A DNA stretch of 21,275 bases from UBA4246 sp045113695 (GTDB lineage: Bacteria; Bacillota; Clostridia; Christensenellales; Aristaeellaceae): the NCBI GenBank assembly GCA_045113695.1, contig JBGUJG010000069.1, positions 1 through 21,275 of the forward strand. Reading direction: 5' to 3'. The notes below the pieces were generated by a model. It searched no databases. It was not told the DNA's origin and saw only the letters and a list, made by a program, of their open reading frames with translations. Made by a program: the position numbers and the translations under genes. Of the stretch, positions 15,022 to 21,275 are shown one piece after another (within the stretch, counting starts at the first letter, position 1; every line of letters begins with the position of its first letter).

Positions 15022-15649
15022 AAACGCATATTTCATCATCGGGAACGCCTATGCCGGGAAGTCCACGATGATCCGCCTGCTTTCTGAAAAACACGGCGGC
15101 ATCCTCTGTGAGGAAAACTATCACAACCGACTCCTGCCGGAGCTGGACAAGGAGGAATTTCCCTGCCTGACCTATACGCGGGACCTTCAGGACTGGCATG
15201 ATTTCATCCGCCGGACGCCGGAAGCATACGAAGCCTGGATCGACGGGGCTGCCAGGGAGTGCGAAATCCTCGAGCTCAGGATGCTCAGAGACATCTGTGC
15301 GCAGGGAAAACCGGTCTTTGTGGACACGAATATCTCCACAGAGACGCTGAAAAAGATTGCTGCGCCGGGCCATGTCCTGGTGATGCTGGCGGACCCGGAG
15401 ATCTCTGTCCGCCGCTTTTTCGAGCGGCCGGACCGGGAAAAGCAGTTCCTCTACCGCCTGATCATGGAGGAAAAGGATCCGAAAGCGGCCATGGAGAATT
15501 ACCGCCGGGGCCTGGAACGGATCAATTCCCGGGCGCGGTACGAACGCTTCCTTCATGCCGGTTTCCCTGTGATCCTCCGGGATGACAGCAGAACCGAGAA
15601 AGAGACCCTGTCCCTGGCGGAACAGGCGTTCGGCCTGAATGATGCATGA
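15011..15649 (+). CDS. P-loop ATPase/kinase-like protein
   Basis: A 212-aa P-loop protein with Walker A GNAYAGKST at 11-19. A possible Walker B-like strand is VFVDTNIS (about 102-109), and RFFERPDREKQF (about 137-148) could be a lid. Length and layout resemble the AAA_33-type small-molecule kinase or ATPase group. It starts 11 bp inside the NUDIX gene, so its ribosome site lies within that gene. It is the last gene of the long operon before the hairpin region. The substrate is unknown. Confidence 0.72.
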   Translation: MIFENAYFIIGNAYAGKSTMIRLLSEKHGGILCEENYHNRLLPELDKEEFPCLTYTRDLQDWHDFIRRTPEAYEAWIDGAARECEILELRMLRDICAQGKPVFVDTNISTETLKKIAAPGHVLVMLADPEISVRRFFERPDREKQFLYRLIMEEKDPKAAMENYRRGLERINSRARYERFLHAGFPVILRDDSRTEKETLSLAEQAFGLNDA

Positions 15650-15671
15650 CGCCGCAGAACGTCGGCAGAAT

Positions 15672-15732
15672 AGACTGCGGACTTCCGCATGGAGAACTGT
15701 CAGCCGTGAGGCTGAGCGTAACAGTCTTTTTC
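15672..15732 (+). terminator. Nested hairpins ending the long operon, candidate terminator
   Basis: AGACTG (15672-15677) can pair with CAGTCT (15722-15727), enclosing a near-palindrome TGCGGA/TCCGCA (15676-15689) and the hairpin CAGCC-GTGA-GGCTG (15701-15714); alternatively ACTGT (15696-15700) pairs with ACAGT (15721-15725). A T run (TTTTT) follows at once, as in a rho-independent terminator. A further hairpin CGGCT-TTTC-AGCCG (15732-15745) and another T run lie just after. The competing pairings are unusual. Confidence 0.5.
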
Positions 15733-15771
15733 GGCTTTTCAGCCGGAAAAGGCTTTTTCGTCTGTCCGGCG

Positions 15772-15803
15772 CCGCATCTTGGCGGCTGATTTCCGCATCT
15801 TGG
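15772..15803 (+). promoter_or_regulatory. Direct-repeat operator, putative LytTR binding site
   Basis: CCGCATCTTGG occurs at 15772-15782 and again, identically, at 15793-15803, a start-to-start distance of 21 bp. LytTR regulators are known to bind pairs of imperfect direct repeats spaced by about two helical turns upstream of the -35. The repeats end 11 bp before the -35 of the LytTR gene. The bases do not match the common LytTR consensus, so the assignment rests on geometry and position. Confidence 0.6.
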
Positions 15804-15814
15804 CCTTCGGCCGG

Positions 15815-15843
15815 TGGACATGCAACGAAAACCGATATATAGT
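15815..15843 (+). promoter_or_regulatory. SigA-type promoter of the LytTR-DUF3021 unit
   Basis: TGGACA (15815-15820) is a one-mismatch -35, followed after exactly 17 bp by TATAGT (15838-15843), a one-mismatch -10. It lies 28 bp before the GTG start at 15872, so the leader is short and starts near 15850. Confidence 0.7.
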
Positions 15844-15871
15844 ATCCGCAGTGGCAGGTGGAGGTGATACG

Positions 15872-16309
15872 GTGAAAATCACCGTGGAGCAGGTCGCTCA
15901 GGAAACGGAAGAAGAAGTCGTCGTGCGCTGCCATGATCCGGGGGAAACCTGGGTCGGAAATGTCCGGGAAGCGGCCGGCGGCCAGCGGTGGGTGTGCGGT
16001 TACAGGGACGGCAGTCTGCACCGGCTGAAGTTATCCGAGATCTATTACTTTGAGGTGGTCGACGACGCCTCGTTTATTTATACCGAACGGGAAGTCTTCG
16101 AAGCCCGCGAGAAGCTTTATGAGTTCGGACAGCTGACAGCCGGCAGCACGCTGTTCCGGTGCAGCAAATCGATGATCCTCAACGCGGAGAAGATCGACTA
16201 TGTCCGCCCGTCCCTCTCAGGACGCTTCGAGGCGGTGCTCTCCAACGGGGAAAAGGCGGTCGTTTCCAGAAAATATGTGTCGGAACTCAAGCGCCTTCTG
16301 GGCATATAA
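15872..16309 (+). CDS. LytTR family DNA-binding regulator
   Basis: A 145-aa regulator: a short N-terminal segment (about 1-45) and a LytTR DNA-binding domain (about 46-143), with the family features KLSEIYYFEVVDD, FRCSKSMILNAEKI (96-109) and VSRKYVSELKRLLG. It lacks a receiver domain. The GTG start at 15872 is chosen because a near-perfect GGAGGTGA lies upstream; no other start in the frame is as good. From general knowledge, this kind of LytTR protein is encoded with a DUF3021 membrane partner, as here, and the pair acts as a membrane-linked regulatory switch. The direct repeat just upstream suggests autoregulation. Confidence 0.88.
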   Translation: MKITVEQVAQETEEEVVVRCHDPGETWVGNVREAAGGQRWVCGYRDGSLHRLKLSEIYYFEVVDDASFIYTEREVFEAREKLYEFGQLTAGSTLFRCSKSMILNAEKIDYVRPSLSGRFEAVLSNGEKAVVSRKYVSELKRLLGI

Positions 16310-16325
16310 CGGGCGGGTGATGCGA

Positions 16326-16754
16326 ATGAAAGAAAGTTTGATCTGGCTGCGCCGGTTTGTCATGCTGTACGGGATCATCATGATCTGCACCTTTCTGATG
16401 TGCCTTCTGTTTAATCCCGGGGCGGAGCTGCCGGTCGTGTCCTTCTTCGGAAAGATCATGGTATTTGCCCTGATCGGCCTGGGTTCGGCGGCGGTCTACC
16501 GGTCGGAGGAGGAACTGACGCAGAAGGCCTGGTGGATCCGCACGGTGATCCACATTCTTCTTCTGGAGGGGATTCTGCTGCCGCTGGCCCACCACTGGGG
16601 ATTCTGGCACGGGGGAACGGACGTGATCGTCTACGCAGTTTTTATTCTGCTGGCGATCCTCCTGTGGCACCTGGTCGACTACGGCATCAGCGCCCGGACC
16701 GCGGCGCAGATCAATGAAAAAATCCGCGAGAACAGACTGGAGAAAAGACAATGA
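16326..16754 (+). CDS. DUF3021 membrane protein, LytTR partner
   Basis: A 142-aa DUF3021 protein with four predicted membrane segments (about 14-31, 40-55, 73-91 and 97-117) and a basic C-terminal tail (RENRLEKRQ). Starts at 16320 and 16326 are both possible; 16326 (MKESLIW) is preferred because GGCGGGTGA lies at a usable distance. The gene follows the LytTR stop by 16 bp and overlaps the next start by ATGA. It is thought to hold or modulate its LytTR partner at the membrane; the signal is not known here. Confidence 0.83.
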   Translation: MKESLIWLRRFVMLYGIIMICTFLMCLLFNPGAELPVVSFFGKIMVFALIGLGSAAVYRSEEELTQKAWWIRTVIHILLLEGILLPLAHHWGFWHGGTDVIVYAVFILLAILLWHLVDYGISARTAAQINEKIRENRLEKRQ

Positions 16755-17401
16755 AAGACATCGTCTATGAAAAGGAAGGCATTGTGATCCGCAGGGAAAC
16801 GGAAGGCGATTACCGCGCGGCAGAGCATCTGGTCCGGGAATCGTTCTGGAATGTGTACCGCCCGGGCTGCTATGAGCATTTTGTGCTGCACCGCCTGAGA
16901 AATGACCCTGCTTTTGTGCGGGAGCTGGACTTTGTGATGGAAAAGGACGGGCAGCTGATCGGGCAGAACATGTTCCTGCGGGCCGTGATTCAGGCGGATG
17001 ACGGCAGGAAGATTCCCATTATGACGATGGGGCCGATCTGTATCGCCAACGAATACAAGCGGCATGGATACGGCAAACTCCTGCTGGATGTTTCGCTGGA
17101 GCAGGCAGCCGGGCTTGGCTGCGGGGCTCTGTGCTTTGAGGGCAATATCCTGTTTTACGGCCGGAGCGGCTTTACATACGCAAGCGGGTTTGGCATCCGC
17201 TACCATGACCTGCCGGAAGGGGCGGACGCCTCCTTTTTCCTGTGCAGGGAACTGATCCCCGGATATCTTGCCGGGGTGACCGGCGTCTACTGGCCGCCGG
17301 ATGGCTGCTTTGCCGCCGAAAAGGACCCGGAGGCTTTTACAGCGTTCGATGCGCAGTTCCCGCCGAAAGTGAAGCTGAAGCTGCCGGGTCAGCTGGCCTG
17401 A
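16751..17401 (+). CDS. GNAT N-acetyltransferase, YhbS-like
   Basis: A 216-aa acetyltransferase of the YhbS-like group: GPICIANEYKRHGYGKLL places the acetyl-CoA loop at 103-109, and CFEGNILFYGRSGF has the typical later strand and helix. The C-terminal 50 residues extend beyond the core fold. The ATG at 16751 overlaps the DUF3021 stop, so the gene is likely translated with the LytTR unit. The substrate is unknown. Confidence 0.83.
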   Translation: MKDIVYEKEGIVIRRETEGDYRAAEHLVRESFWNVYRPGCYEHFVLHRLRNDPAFVRELDFVMEKDGQLIGQNMFLRAVIQADDGRKIPIMTMGPICIANEYKRHGYGKLLLDVSLEQAAGLGCGALCFEGNILFYGRSGFTYASGFGIRYHDLPEGADASFFLCRELIPGYLAGVTGVYWPPDGCFAAEKDPEAFTAFDAQFPPKVKLKLPGQLA

Positions 17402-17423
17402 ACCCGGAAAAGGAGACGCAGCC

Positions 17424-18092
17424 ATGAAAACAAACGCAAAAAAAGGATTTCTGACAGCCGCCGCGCTGCTTGTTCTGTTCGCTGTATGGACCATCCTGAT
17501 CCAAACAGTGGACGTGCGGCCGGACGGGCAGAACGGGACGGATATCGGCTTTGCCGCCGTCAATCTCTGGTTTCATCGCCTGACGGGCGTCCATATGGGC
17601 CTTTATACCGTTACGGACTGGCTGGGGCTGGTACCGGTAGCGGTCTGCGCCTGCTTTGGGTTCCTGGGTCTTTTTCAGCTGATCCGGAGAAGGAGCATCC
17701 GCAGGGTGGATCCGGACATCCTGCTGCTGGGGTTTTATTACATCCTGGTGATCGCCGGCTATCTGGTTTTCGAGATGATCCCGGTCAACTACAGGCCTGT
17801 CCCGATCGACGGGGTGATGGAGGCATCCTATCCCTCCTCCACCACCCTGCTGGTGCTGAGCGTGATGCCGACGCTGGTGCTTCAGGTATCCAGGCGCGCA
17901 GAAGGCAGAAGCGCGGCCCGGTGCACAGCTGTCCTGGCAGGCCTGTTTTCCGTGTTCATGGTGATCGGCAGGCTGGTTTCCGGCGTGCACTGGCTGACGG
18001 ATATCCTGGGGTCTGTCTTTCTGAGCGCGGGGCTGTATCTGCTGTACCGATCCGCTGTTCTGCTGACAGACGGAAAAAAACGGGCCGGATGA
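17424..18092 (+). CDS. PAP2-superfamily membrane phosphatase-like protein, active-site His missing
   Basis: A 222-aa membrane protein of the type 2 phosphatidic acid phosphatase superfamily with about six membrane spans. The C-terminal motif GRLVSGVHWLTD matches the family's R-x5-H-x3-D, and YRP (in IPVNYRP) matches motif 1. The middle motif, usually PSxH (often YPSSHT), here reads YPSSTT, so the second catalytic histidine is missing; the DNA at 17829-17846 supports this with no frameshift. ATG at 17424 has AAGGAG about 8 bp upstream and lies 22 bp after the GNAT stop. It may be inactive, or have another role. Confidence 0.78.
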   Translation: MKTNAKKGFLTAAALLVLFAVWTILIQTVDVRPDGQNGTDIGFAAVNLWFHRLTGVHMGLYTVTDWLGLVPVAVCACFGFLGLFQLIRRRSIRRVDPDILLLGFYYILVIAGYLVFEMIPVNYRPVPIDGVMEASYPSSTTLLVLSVMPTLVLQVSRRAEGRSAARCTAVLAGLFSVFMVIGRLVSGVHWLTDILGSVFLSAGLYLLYRSAVLLTDGKKRAG

Positions 18093-18102
18093 ACGCGGCG
18101 GT

Positions 18103-18115
18103 CTACGATCCGTAG
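18103..18115. promoter_or_regulatory. Short palindrome, possible operator upstream of the HTH gene
   Basis: CTACG, three bases, CGTAG forms a 5-bp dyad, 25 bp upstream of the candidate -10 of the following regulator. XRE-type repressors usually bind such dyads and repress themselves. It is not followed by a T run long enough to be a clear terminator. Short dyads arise by chance, so this is tentative. Confidence 0.3.
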
Positions 18116-18136
18116 GTAGCTTTTGACGGGAACCTG

Positions 18137-18145
18137 TGCTACACT
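18137..18145 (+). promoter_or_regulatory. Extended -10 promoter of the HTH-desulfoferrodoxin gene
   Basis: TGCTACACT (TG, one base, TACACT at 18140-18145) lies 24 bp before the ATG at 18169. A TTGACG at 18123-18128 is too close to serve as its -35, so this would be an extended -10 promoter. The ribosome site AGGAGGTGATC follows at 18156-18165. Confidence 0.45.
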
Positions 18146-18168
18146 GGCGTCATCAGGAGGTGATCACC

Positions 18169-18759
18169 ATGGACAGGTATGTTACCGGCGAAACGATCCG
18201 CCGGCTTCGTGAAAGCAGAAAGATGACGCAGGAAGAACTGGCGGAGCAGCTCCATGTCAGCGGCAAAGCCGTCAGCAGATGGGAAACGGGCAGAGGATTC
18301 CCGGACATCAGTCTCCTGGAACCGCTGGCCCGGGTGCTCGGGATCTCTGTGATTGAGCTGATGGCCGGCGGAGAGGTCCGGAACCGGAACAAAGCCGCCA
18401 ATCTTTTCAGAAGCAGGCTCTATGTCTGCCCGGTCTGCGGCAATGTGATCCGGGCTCTGGGCGACGCGGTCATCAGCTGCTGCGGCATTATCCTGCCCCC
18501 GCAGGAAGCGGAGGAGGCGGACGGGGATCATATGATCCGGGTGGAAACGGCCGAGGACGAATATTATGTGACGGTCTCCCATCCGATGACCAAGGAGCAT
18601 TATATCTCCTTCCTGACCGCCGTGTCGGATCAGGGAATCCAGTTCGTGAAGCTGTACCCGGAGGGAAATGCGGAAGCGCGGTTCAAAATCAGCCGTGTCC
18701 GGGATCTTTACGCCTACTGCAACCGGCACGGGCTGTTTCACCTGAAAGTCGGGAAATGA
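18169..18759 (+). CDS. XRE-family regulator fused to a desulfoferrodoxin (superoxide reductase-like) domain
   Basis: A 196-aa protein. Residues 8-65 are an XRE helix-turn-helix (MTQEELAEQLHVSGKAVSRW). Residues 85-196 match both iron sites of desulfoferrodoxin: C87, C90, C104 and C105 (CPVC...SCC) are the desulforedoxin-type Fe(Cys)4 site, while H121, H138, H144, C184 and H187 (HMIR, SHPMTKEH, CNRHG) are the five ligands of the superoxide reductase site, with the family's spacing between H138 and H144 and between C184 and H187. The Glu-Lys just before the first histidine in active superoxide reductases is Gly-Asp here. ATG at 18169 follows a perfect AGGAGGTGAT. The domain is probably a redox- or superoxide-sensing input to a DNA-binding repressor (inference). 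Confidence 0.87.
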   Translation: MDRYVTGETIRRLRESRKMTQEELAEQLHVSGKAVSRWETGRGFPDISLLEPLARVLGISVIELMAGGEVRNRNKAANLFRSRLYVCPVCGNVIRALGDAVISCCGIILPPQEAEEADGDHMIRVETAEDEYYVTVSHPMTKEHYISFLTAVSDQGIQFVKLYPEGNAEARFKISRVRDLYAYCNRHGLFHLKVGK

Positions 18760-18813
18760 CCTGGAGGAACAGCGCACGGCCATTGTCAGCGGCGATGCAG
18801 AAAGGAGCGGCAG

Positions 18814-19377
18814 ATGGATGTTCAGAATGAACAGACAATGACTGTCTGCGGGAAAACATACCGCGTGATCCGCCTGCTTGGACACGGGAAGGGTGGTTAT
18901 TCCTATCTGGCGGAAAGAGAAGGCCTGCCTGCTGTGCTCAAGCAGATCCATCATGAGCCGTGTGATTATTATGCCTTCGGCAACAAGATGGAAGCGGAAA
19001 TACGCGATTACGGGCGCCTGCAGCAGGCGGGCATCCGGATTCCCCGGATGATAGCCGCCGACACGGAGGCGGAGCGGATCGTCAAGGAATACATCGAAGG
19101 GCCCACCGTCTTTGAACTGGTGCTCAGGAACGTTTCTGTCAACCCGTATCTGGAGCAGGCAAAGGAAATGGCCGCCGCGGCAAAAGCGGCCGGGATCAAC
19201 ATCGATTATTTCCCGGCCAACTTTGTCGTGCGCAGCGGCCTGATCTGGTATGTGGACTATGAGTGCAATGATTATATGGAGGAATGGGATTTCGACCACT
19301 GGGGTGTACAGTACTGGTCCCGCACGCCGGTATTTGAGGAATACCTGAAGCGGCATCCGGAAAGACCGACGACGTGA
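18814..19377 (+). CDS. Minimal protein-kinase-like protein
   Basis: A 187-aa protein with the elements of a eukaryotic-like kinase in compressed form. A glycine-rich loop GHGKGG lies at 23-28, K43 (VLKQ) fits the ATP-binding lysine, a glutamate near 60-62 fits helix C, and KEYIEG is the hinge. D131 and N136 (DYFPAN) fit the catalytic loop, and D148 (YVDYE) replaces the DFG aspartate. It is smaller than typical Ser/Thr kinases and similar in size to Bud32/lipopolysaccharide-kinase-like proteins. ATG at 18814 follows AAAGGAG. It lies 54 bp after the HTH-desulfoferrodoxin gene and is likely co-transcribed. The substrate is unknown. Confidence 0.72.
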   Translation: MDVQNEQTMTVCGKTYRVIRLLGHGKGGYSYLAEREGLPAVLKQIHHEPCDYYAFGNKMEAEIRDYGRLQQAGIRIPRMIAADTEAERIVKEYIEGPTVFELVLRNVSVNPYLEQAKEMAAAAKAAGINIDYFPANFVVRSGLIWYVDYECNDYMEEWDFDHWGVQYWSRTPVFEEYLKRHPERPTT

Positions 19378-19395
19378 CTGTCTGAAACAGCATGC

Positions 19396-21275
19396 TTACC
19401 GCAGCCGCGCCTCCGCTTCCTCCGCTGCGGCGAGCCATTCGGGATCGTCCTTTGCCCAGGCGCGCAGGACGCTGATCTTGCTGATGACGTTCTGCACGGA
19501 CGGATGATTCCGGTCCTGCGTGTTTTCCATGCGCTTGAAGCTCTCATTGACCATGTCGGCCAGCAGGGCGGTCAGCTGCCCGGTCACGTCTTCTTCAGCG
19601 TCCAGGCCGACGGACAGCAGCTGGGGGACGAAGCCCAGCGTGCCGGCGGTGTAGAAATTGCCGTCAAAACGGTTGGGCCGGTCGGGGCTCGTGACGGGGG
19701 AGTTGATCTTGTTGGTCAGGAAGACAATCACCAGCTGGCGGGACGGGTCGATCATCACCAGCGTGCCGGTCCAGCCCTGGTGGCCGACGGTGGCGGATGA
19801 CGCCTGCGTCCCAAAATACCAGGGCCGCTGGTCCTCCCCGTCCCGCCACCAGCCCAGGCCCCACTGGCCCAGGGAAGCGGATTTGGGCGCTGTAAACAGG
19901 TCGATCGCCGTCTGGCTGAAAAAGCTGTTTTCTCCGTATCCGCCGGTCAGCATCACGGAGGCCAGCTTCGCCAGATCGCCCGCGCTGGCGAACAGCCCTG
20001 CGTGCCCGCTGACGCCGCCCATGGCGTACCAGGCCTTTTCGTCGTGCACTTCTCCCTGCAGGGTATATTCCCGGATGCCGGGAAAATCGATCAGGTGATC
20101 GCGGGTGTTGCCGTTGAGCTCGGTGGCGGCGCAGTCGTCATGTGAAAAGCCGTTCTGCAGGGGATTGAACAGGACGCGGGTCAGCCTCATAGGTTCACAG
20201 AAGGTTTTTTGCAGATAGTCATCCAGGCGCATCCCGGTGATTTTCTCCGTGATGAAGCACAGCAGGATATAATCCACATCGGAATACAGCGTCTTCGTCC
20301 GCGGCCGGTACATCAGGGGGGTTCTGAAGATCGATGCCAGGGTACGCTGTCTTGTTTCTTCGCTTCCGTCAAAGCCGGAAAAGAGGATGTTCTCCCCGTC
20401 CTTTGTTTCGGACAGCTTTTCCATATCAAAACGCCGGCTGTGATAATGTACGTCCGCCGGGAAGCCGGCCTGGTGATACAAAAGATCGCGGACGGTCAGC
20501 GAAGCCTTCCATGCCCGCATGGTATCCAGTCCGGGCCATTCGGCGTTGGCGTAACGGATTTCAATGGTGTCATCGGCAAAGCCTTCGCCCAGGATCTCCG
20601 TGACGGGGGTATCGATATCGGTCAGCCCGTCCGAGACCAGCTTCTGCAGGGCGTAGTTGACGGAAAACATCTTGGTCACACTGGCCAGGTCATAGAGCGT
20701 ATCAGTGCGGACGGCAGGGCTGTCCGTTTTTTTCGTGCCGTCCGGTTCATAAGCGTTCAGCGTTCCCCAGGCGTTTTCGTACACCAGGCGGCCGTTCCGC
20801 ACAATGGCCAGCTGGGCGCTGGGAAAACCGTGGCCGACGTCCGACCGGATAATATCGGAAATCAGCCGCAGGGTTTCCGGGCGGATGCCGGCTTCCTCCG
20901 GAGTGCCTGGCAGCACTTCCGGATAAGGGATGTACACCGTTACGGCTTCCTGAAGGTCTGCCGGCTTGATGTTGGTGACCTGCACGGTGTTTTTTCCGTC
21001 CCGGGCAGCGTCGGCAAAACCGACCCGGTAAATGCCGCTTCGCAGGGTTTCGGTCTCATATTTCTTTCCGTTGATGTACAGGGTGAAGGAATGGACCCCT
21101 TCCGCGGCTTCCAGATACAGGTATCCCTGGCCGTGATACCCCTGAAAGCTGACCATGCTGTTCATGGCCAGCGTGTCGTCGGCATATCCCCATGCGTCCG
21201 GGAAAACCGCTTTCTTCTGCCATCCGGCCTGCGGCAGAAATTCTGTCTTTTCGATCGGCACCGTCGTATCCTCCG
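19396..21275 (-). CDS. Serine hydrolase, class C beta-lactamase/PBP4* type, probably 5'-truncated by the window edge
   Basis: At least 621 aa. An N-terminal beta-sandwich-like domain (about 1-115 of the visible part) precedes a beta-lactamase/esterase domain (about 125-530) with active-site S194-x-x-K197 (ASVTK), Y326-S-D (YSD) and the H494-Q-G (HQGWTG) replacement for KTG; a helical tail follows. The frame is open to the edge. A GTG at 21261 with CGGAGG about 8 bp upstream is a possible start, but no signal peptide follows it, so an upstream start outside the window is as likely. Role: D,D-peptidase, esterase or beta-lactamase-like hydrolysis. It converges on the kinase gene, with 18 bp between the stops. 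Numbering is from that GTG. Confidence 0.82.
   Translation of the reverse strand, partial: EDTTVPIEKTEFLPQAGWQKKAVFPDAWGYADDTLAMNSMVSFQGYHGQGYLYLEAAEGVHSFTLYINGKKYETETLRSGIYRVGFADAARDGKNTVQVTNIKPADLQEAVTVYIPYPEVLPGTPEEAGIRPETLRLISDIIRSDVGHGFPSAQLAIVRNGRLVYENAWGTLNAYEPDGTKKTDSPAVRTDTLYDLASVTKMFSVNYALQKLVSDGLTDIDTPVTEILGEGFADDTIEIRYANAEWPGLDTMRAWKASLTVRDLLYHQAGFPADVHYHSRRFDMEKLSETKDGENILFSGFDGSEETRQRTLASIFRTPLMYRPRTKTLYSDVDYILLCFITEKITGMRLDDYLQKTFCEPMRLTRVLFNPLQNGFSHDDCAATELNGNTRDHLIDFPGIREYTLQGEVHDEKAWYAMGGVSGHAGLFASAGDLAKLASVMLTGGYGENSFFSQTAIDLFTAPKSASLGQWGLGWWRDGEDQRPWYFGTQASSATVGHQGWTGTLVMIDPSRQLVIVFLTNKINSPVTSPDRPNRFDGNFYTAGTLGFVPQLLSVGLDAEEDVTGQLTALLADMVNESFKRMENTQDRNHPSVQNVISKISVLRAWAKDDPEWLAAAEEAEARLR

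Noticed and set aside
19378..19395. Terminator between the convergent kinase and serine hydrolase genes
   Set aside because: Only a 4-bp stem (CTGT/ACAG) without a T run on either strand; not enough to call.

Overview
The window looks like chromosome of a G+C-rich, low-oxygen Bacillota of gut type (Clostridia in the broad sense). This is inferred from strong AGGAGG-type ribosome binding sites, a butyrate-kinase-family protein, a LytTR regulator paired with a DUF3021 membrane protein, a superoxide-reductase-like regulator and many small acetyltransferases. No rRNA, tRNA or CRISPR array was seen, and no species can be named from the sequence alone.

Layout. (1) Bases 1-1072 are visibly poorer in G+C than the rest and look like the edge of a mobile or accessory segment. 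They hold the tail of one gene, a minus-strand HTH/zinc-finger/SHOCT-like protein, and a gene-free stretch with a symmetric array of TGTGACCA repeats and two inverted-repeat structures. (2) A minus-strand DUF554 membrane protein (1073-1795) and a plus-strand butyrate-kinase-like gene (1975-3075) diverge from a compact two-promoter region. (3) From 1975 to 15649 there is one long co-directional run, mostly with ATGA or TGATG overlaps or short gaps: a kinase of the butyrate/acetate kinase family, a GH2 beta-glucuronidase-like enzyme, GNAT acetyltransferases, two NUDIX hydrolases, a SplB-like radical SAM protein, a TIM-barrel sugar-phosphate isomerase-like protein, a methyltransferase, a GNAT-GNAT-nitroreductase fusion, a cysteine-rich DUF3795 protein, a flavodoxin-like reductase and a P-loop ATPase. 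(4) After a 222-bp structured gap, a LytTR regulator with a good promoter and a 21-bp-spaced direct repeat starts a second unit: LytTR, DUF3021, GNAT, PAP2-like. (5) An XRE repressor fused to a complete desulfoferrodoxin-type domain (18169-18759) is followed by a minimal protein-kinase-like gene. (6) A serine hydrolase of the class C beta-lactamase/PBP4* type runs convergently on the minus strand and probably leaves the window at its 5' end.

How the genes may work together. Eight genes carry eleven GNAT domains within about 12.6 kb, interleaved with NUDIX, nitroreductase, flavodoxin, methyltransferase and radical SAM enzymes. The sequence shows no single pathway. The best reading (inference) is an accessory small-molecule modification and damage-response island, with redox or membrane-signal regulators (HTH-desulfoferrodoxin, LytTR-DUF3021) at its downstream end.

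The points most worth a second look are the HTH-desulfoferrodoxin fusion, the GNAT-GNAT-nitroreductase fusion, the GNAT-dense operon as a whole, the putative LytTR operator and the TGTGACCA array.
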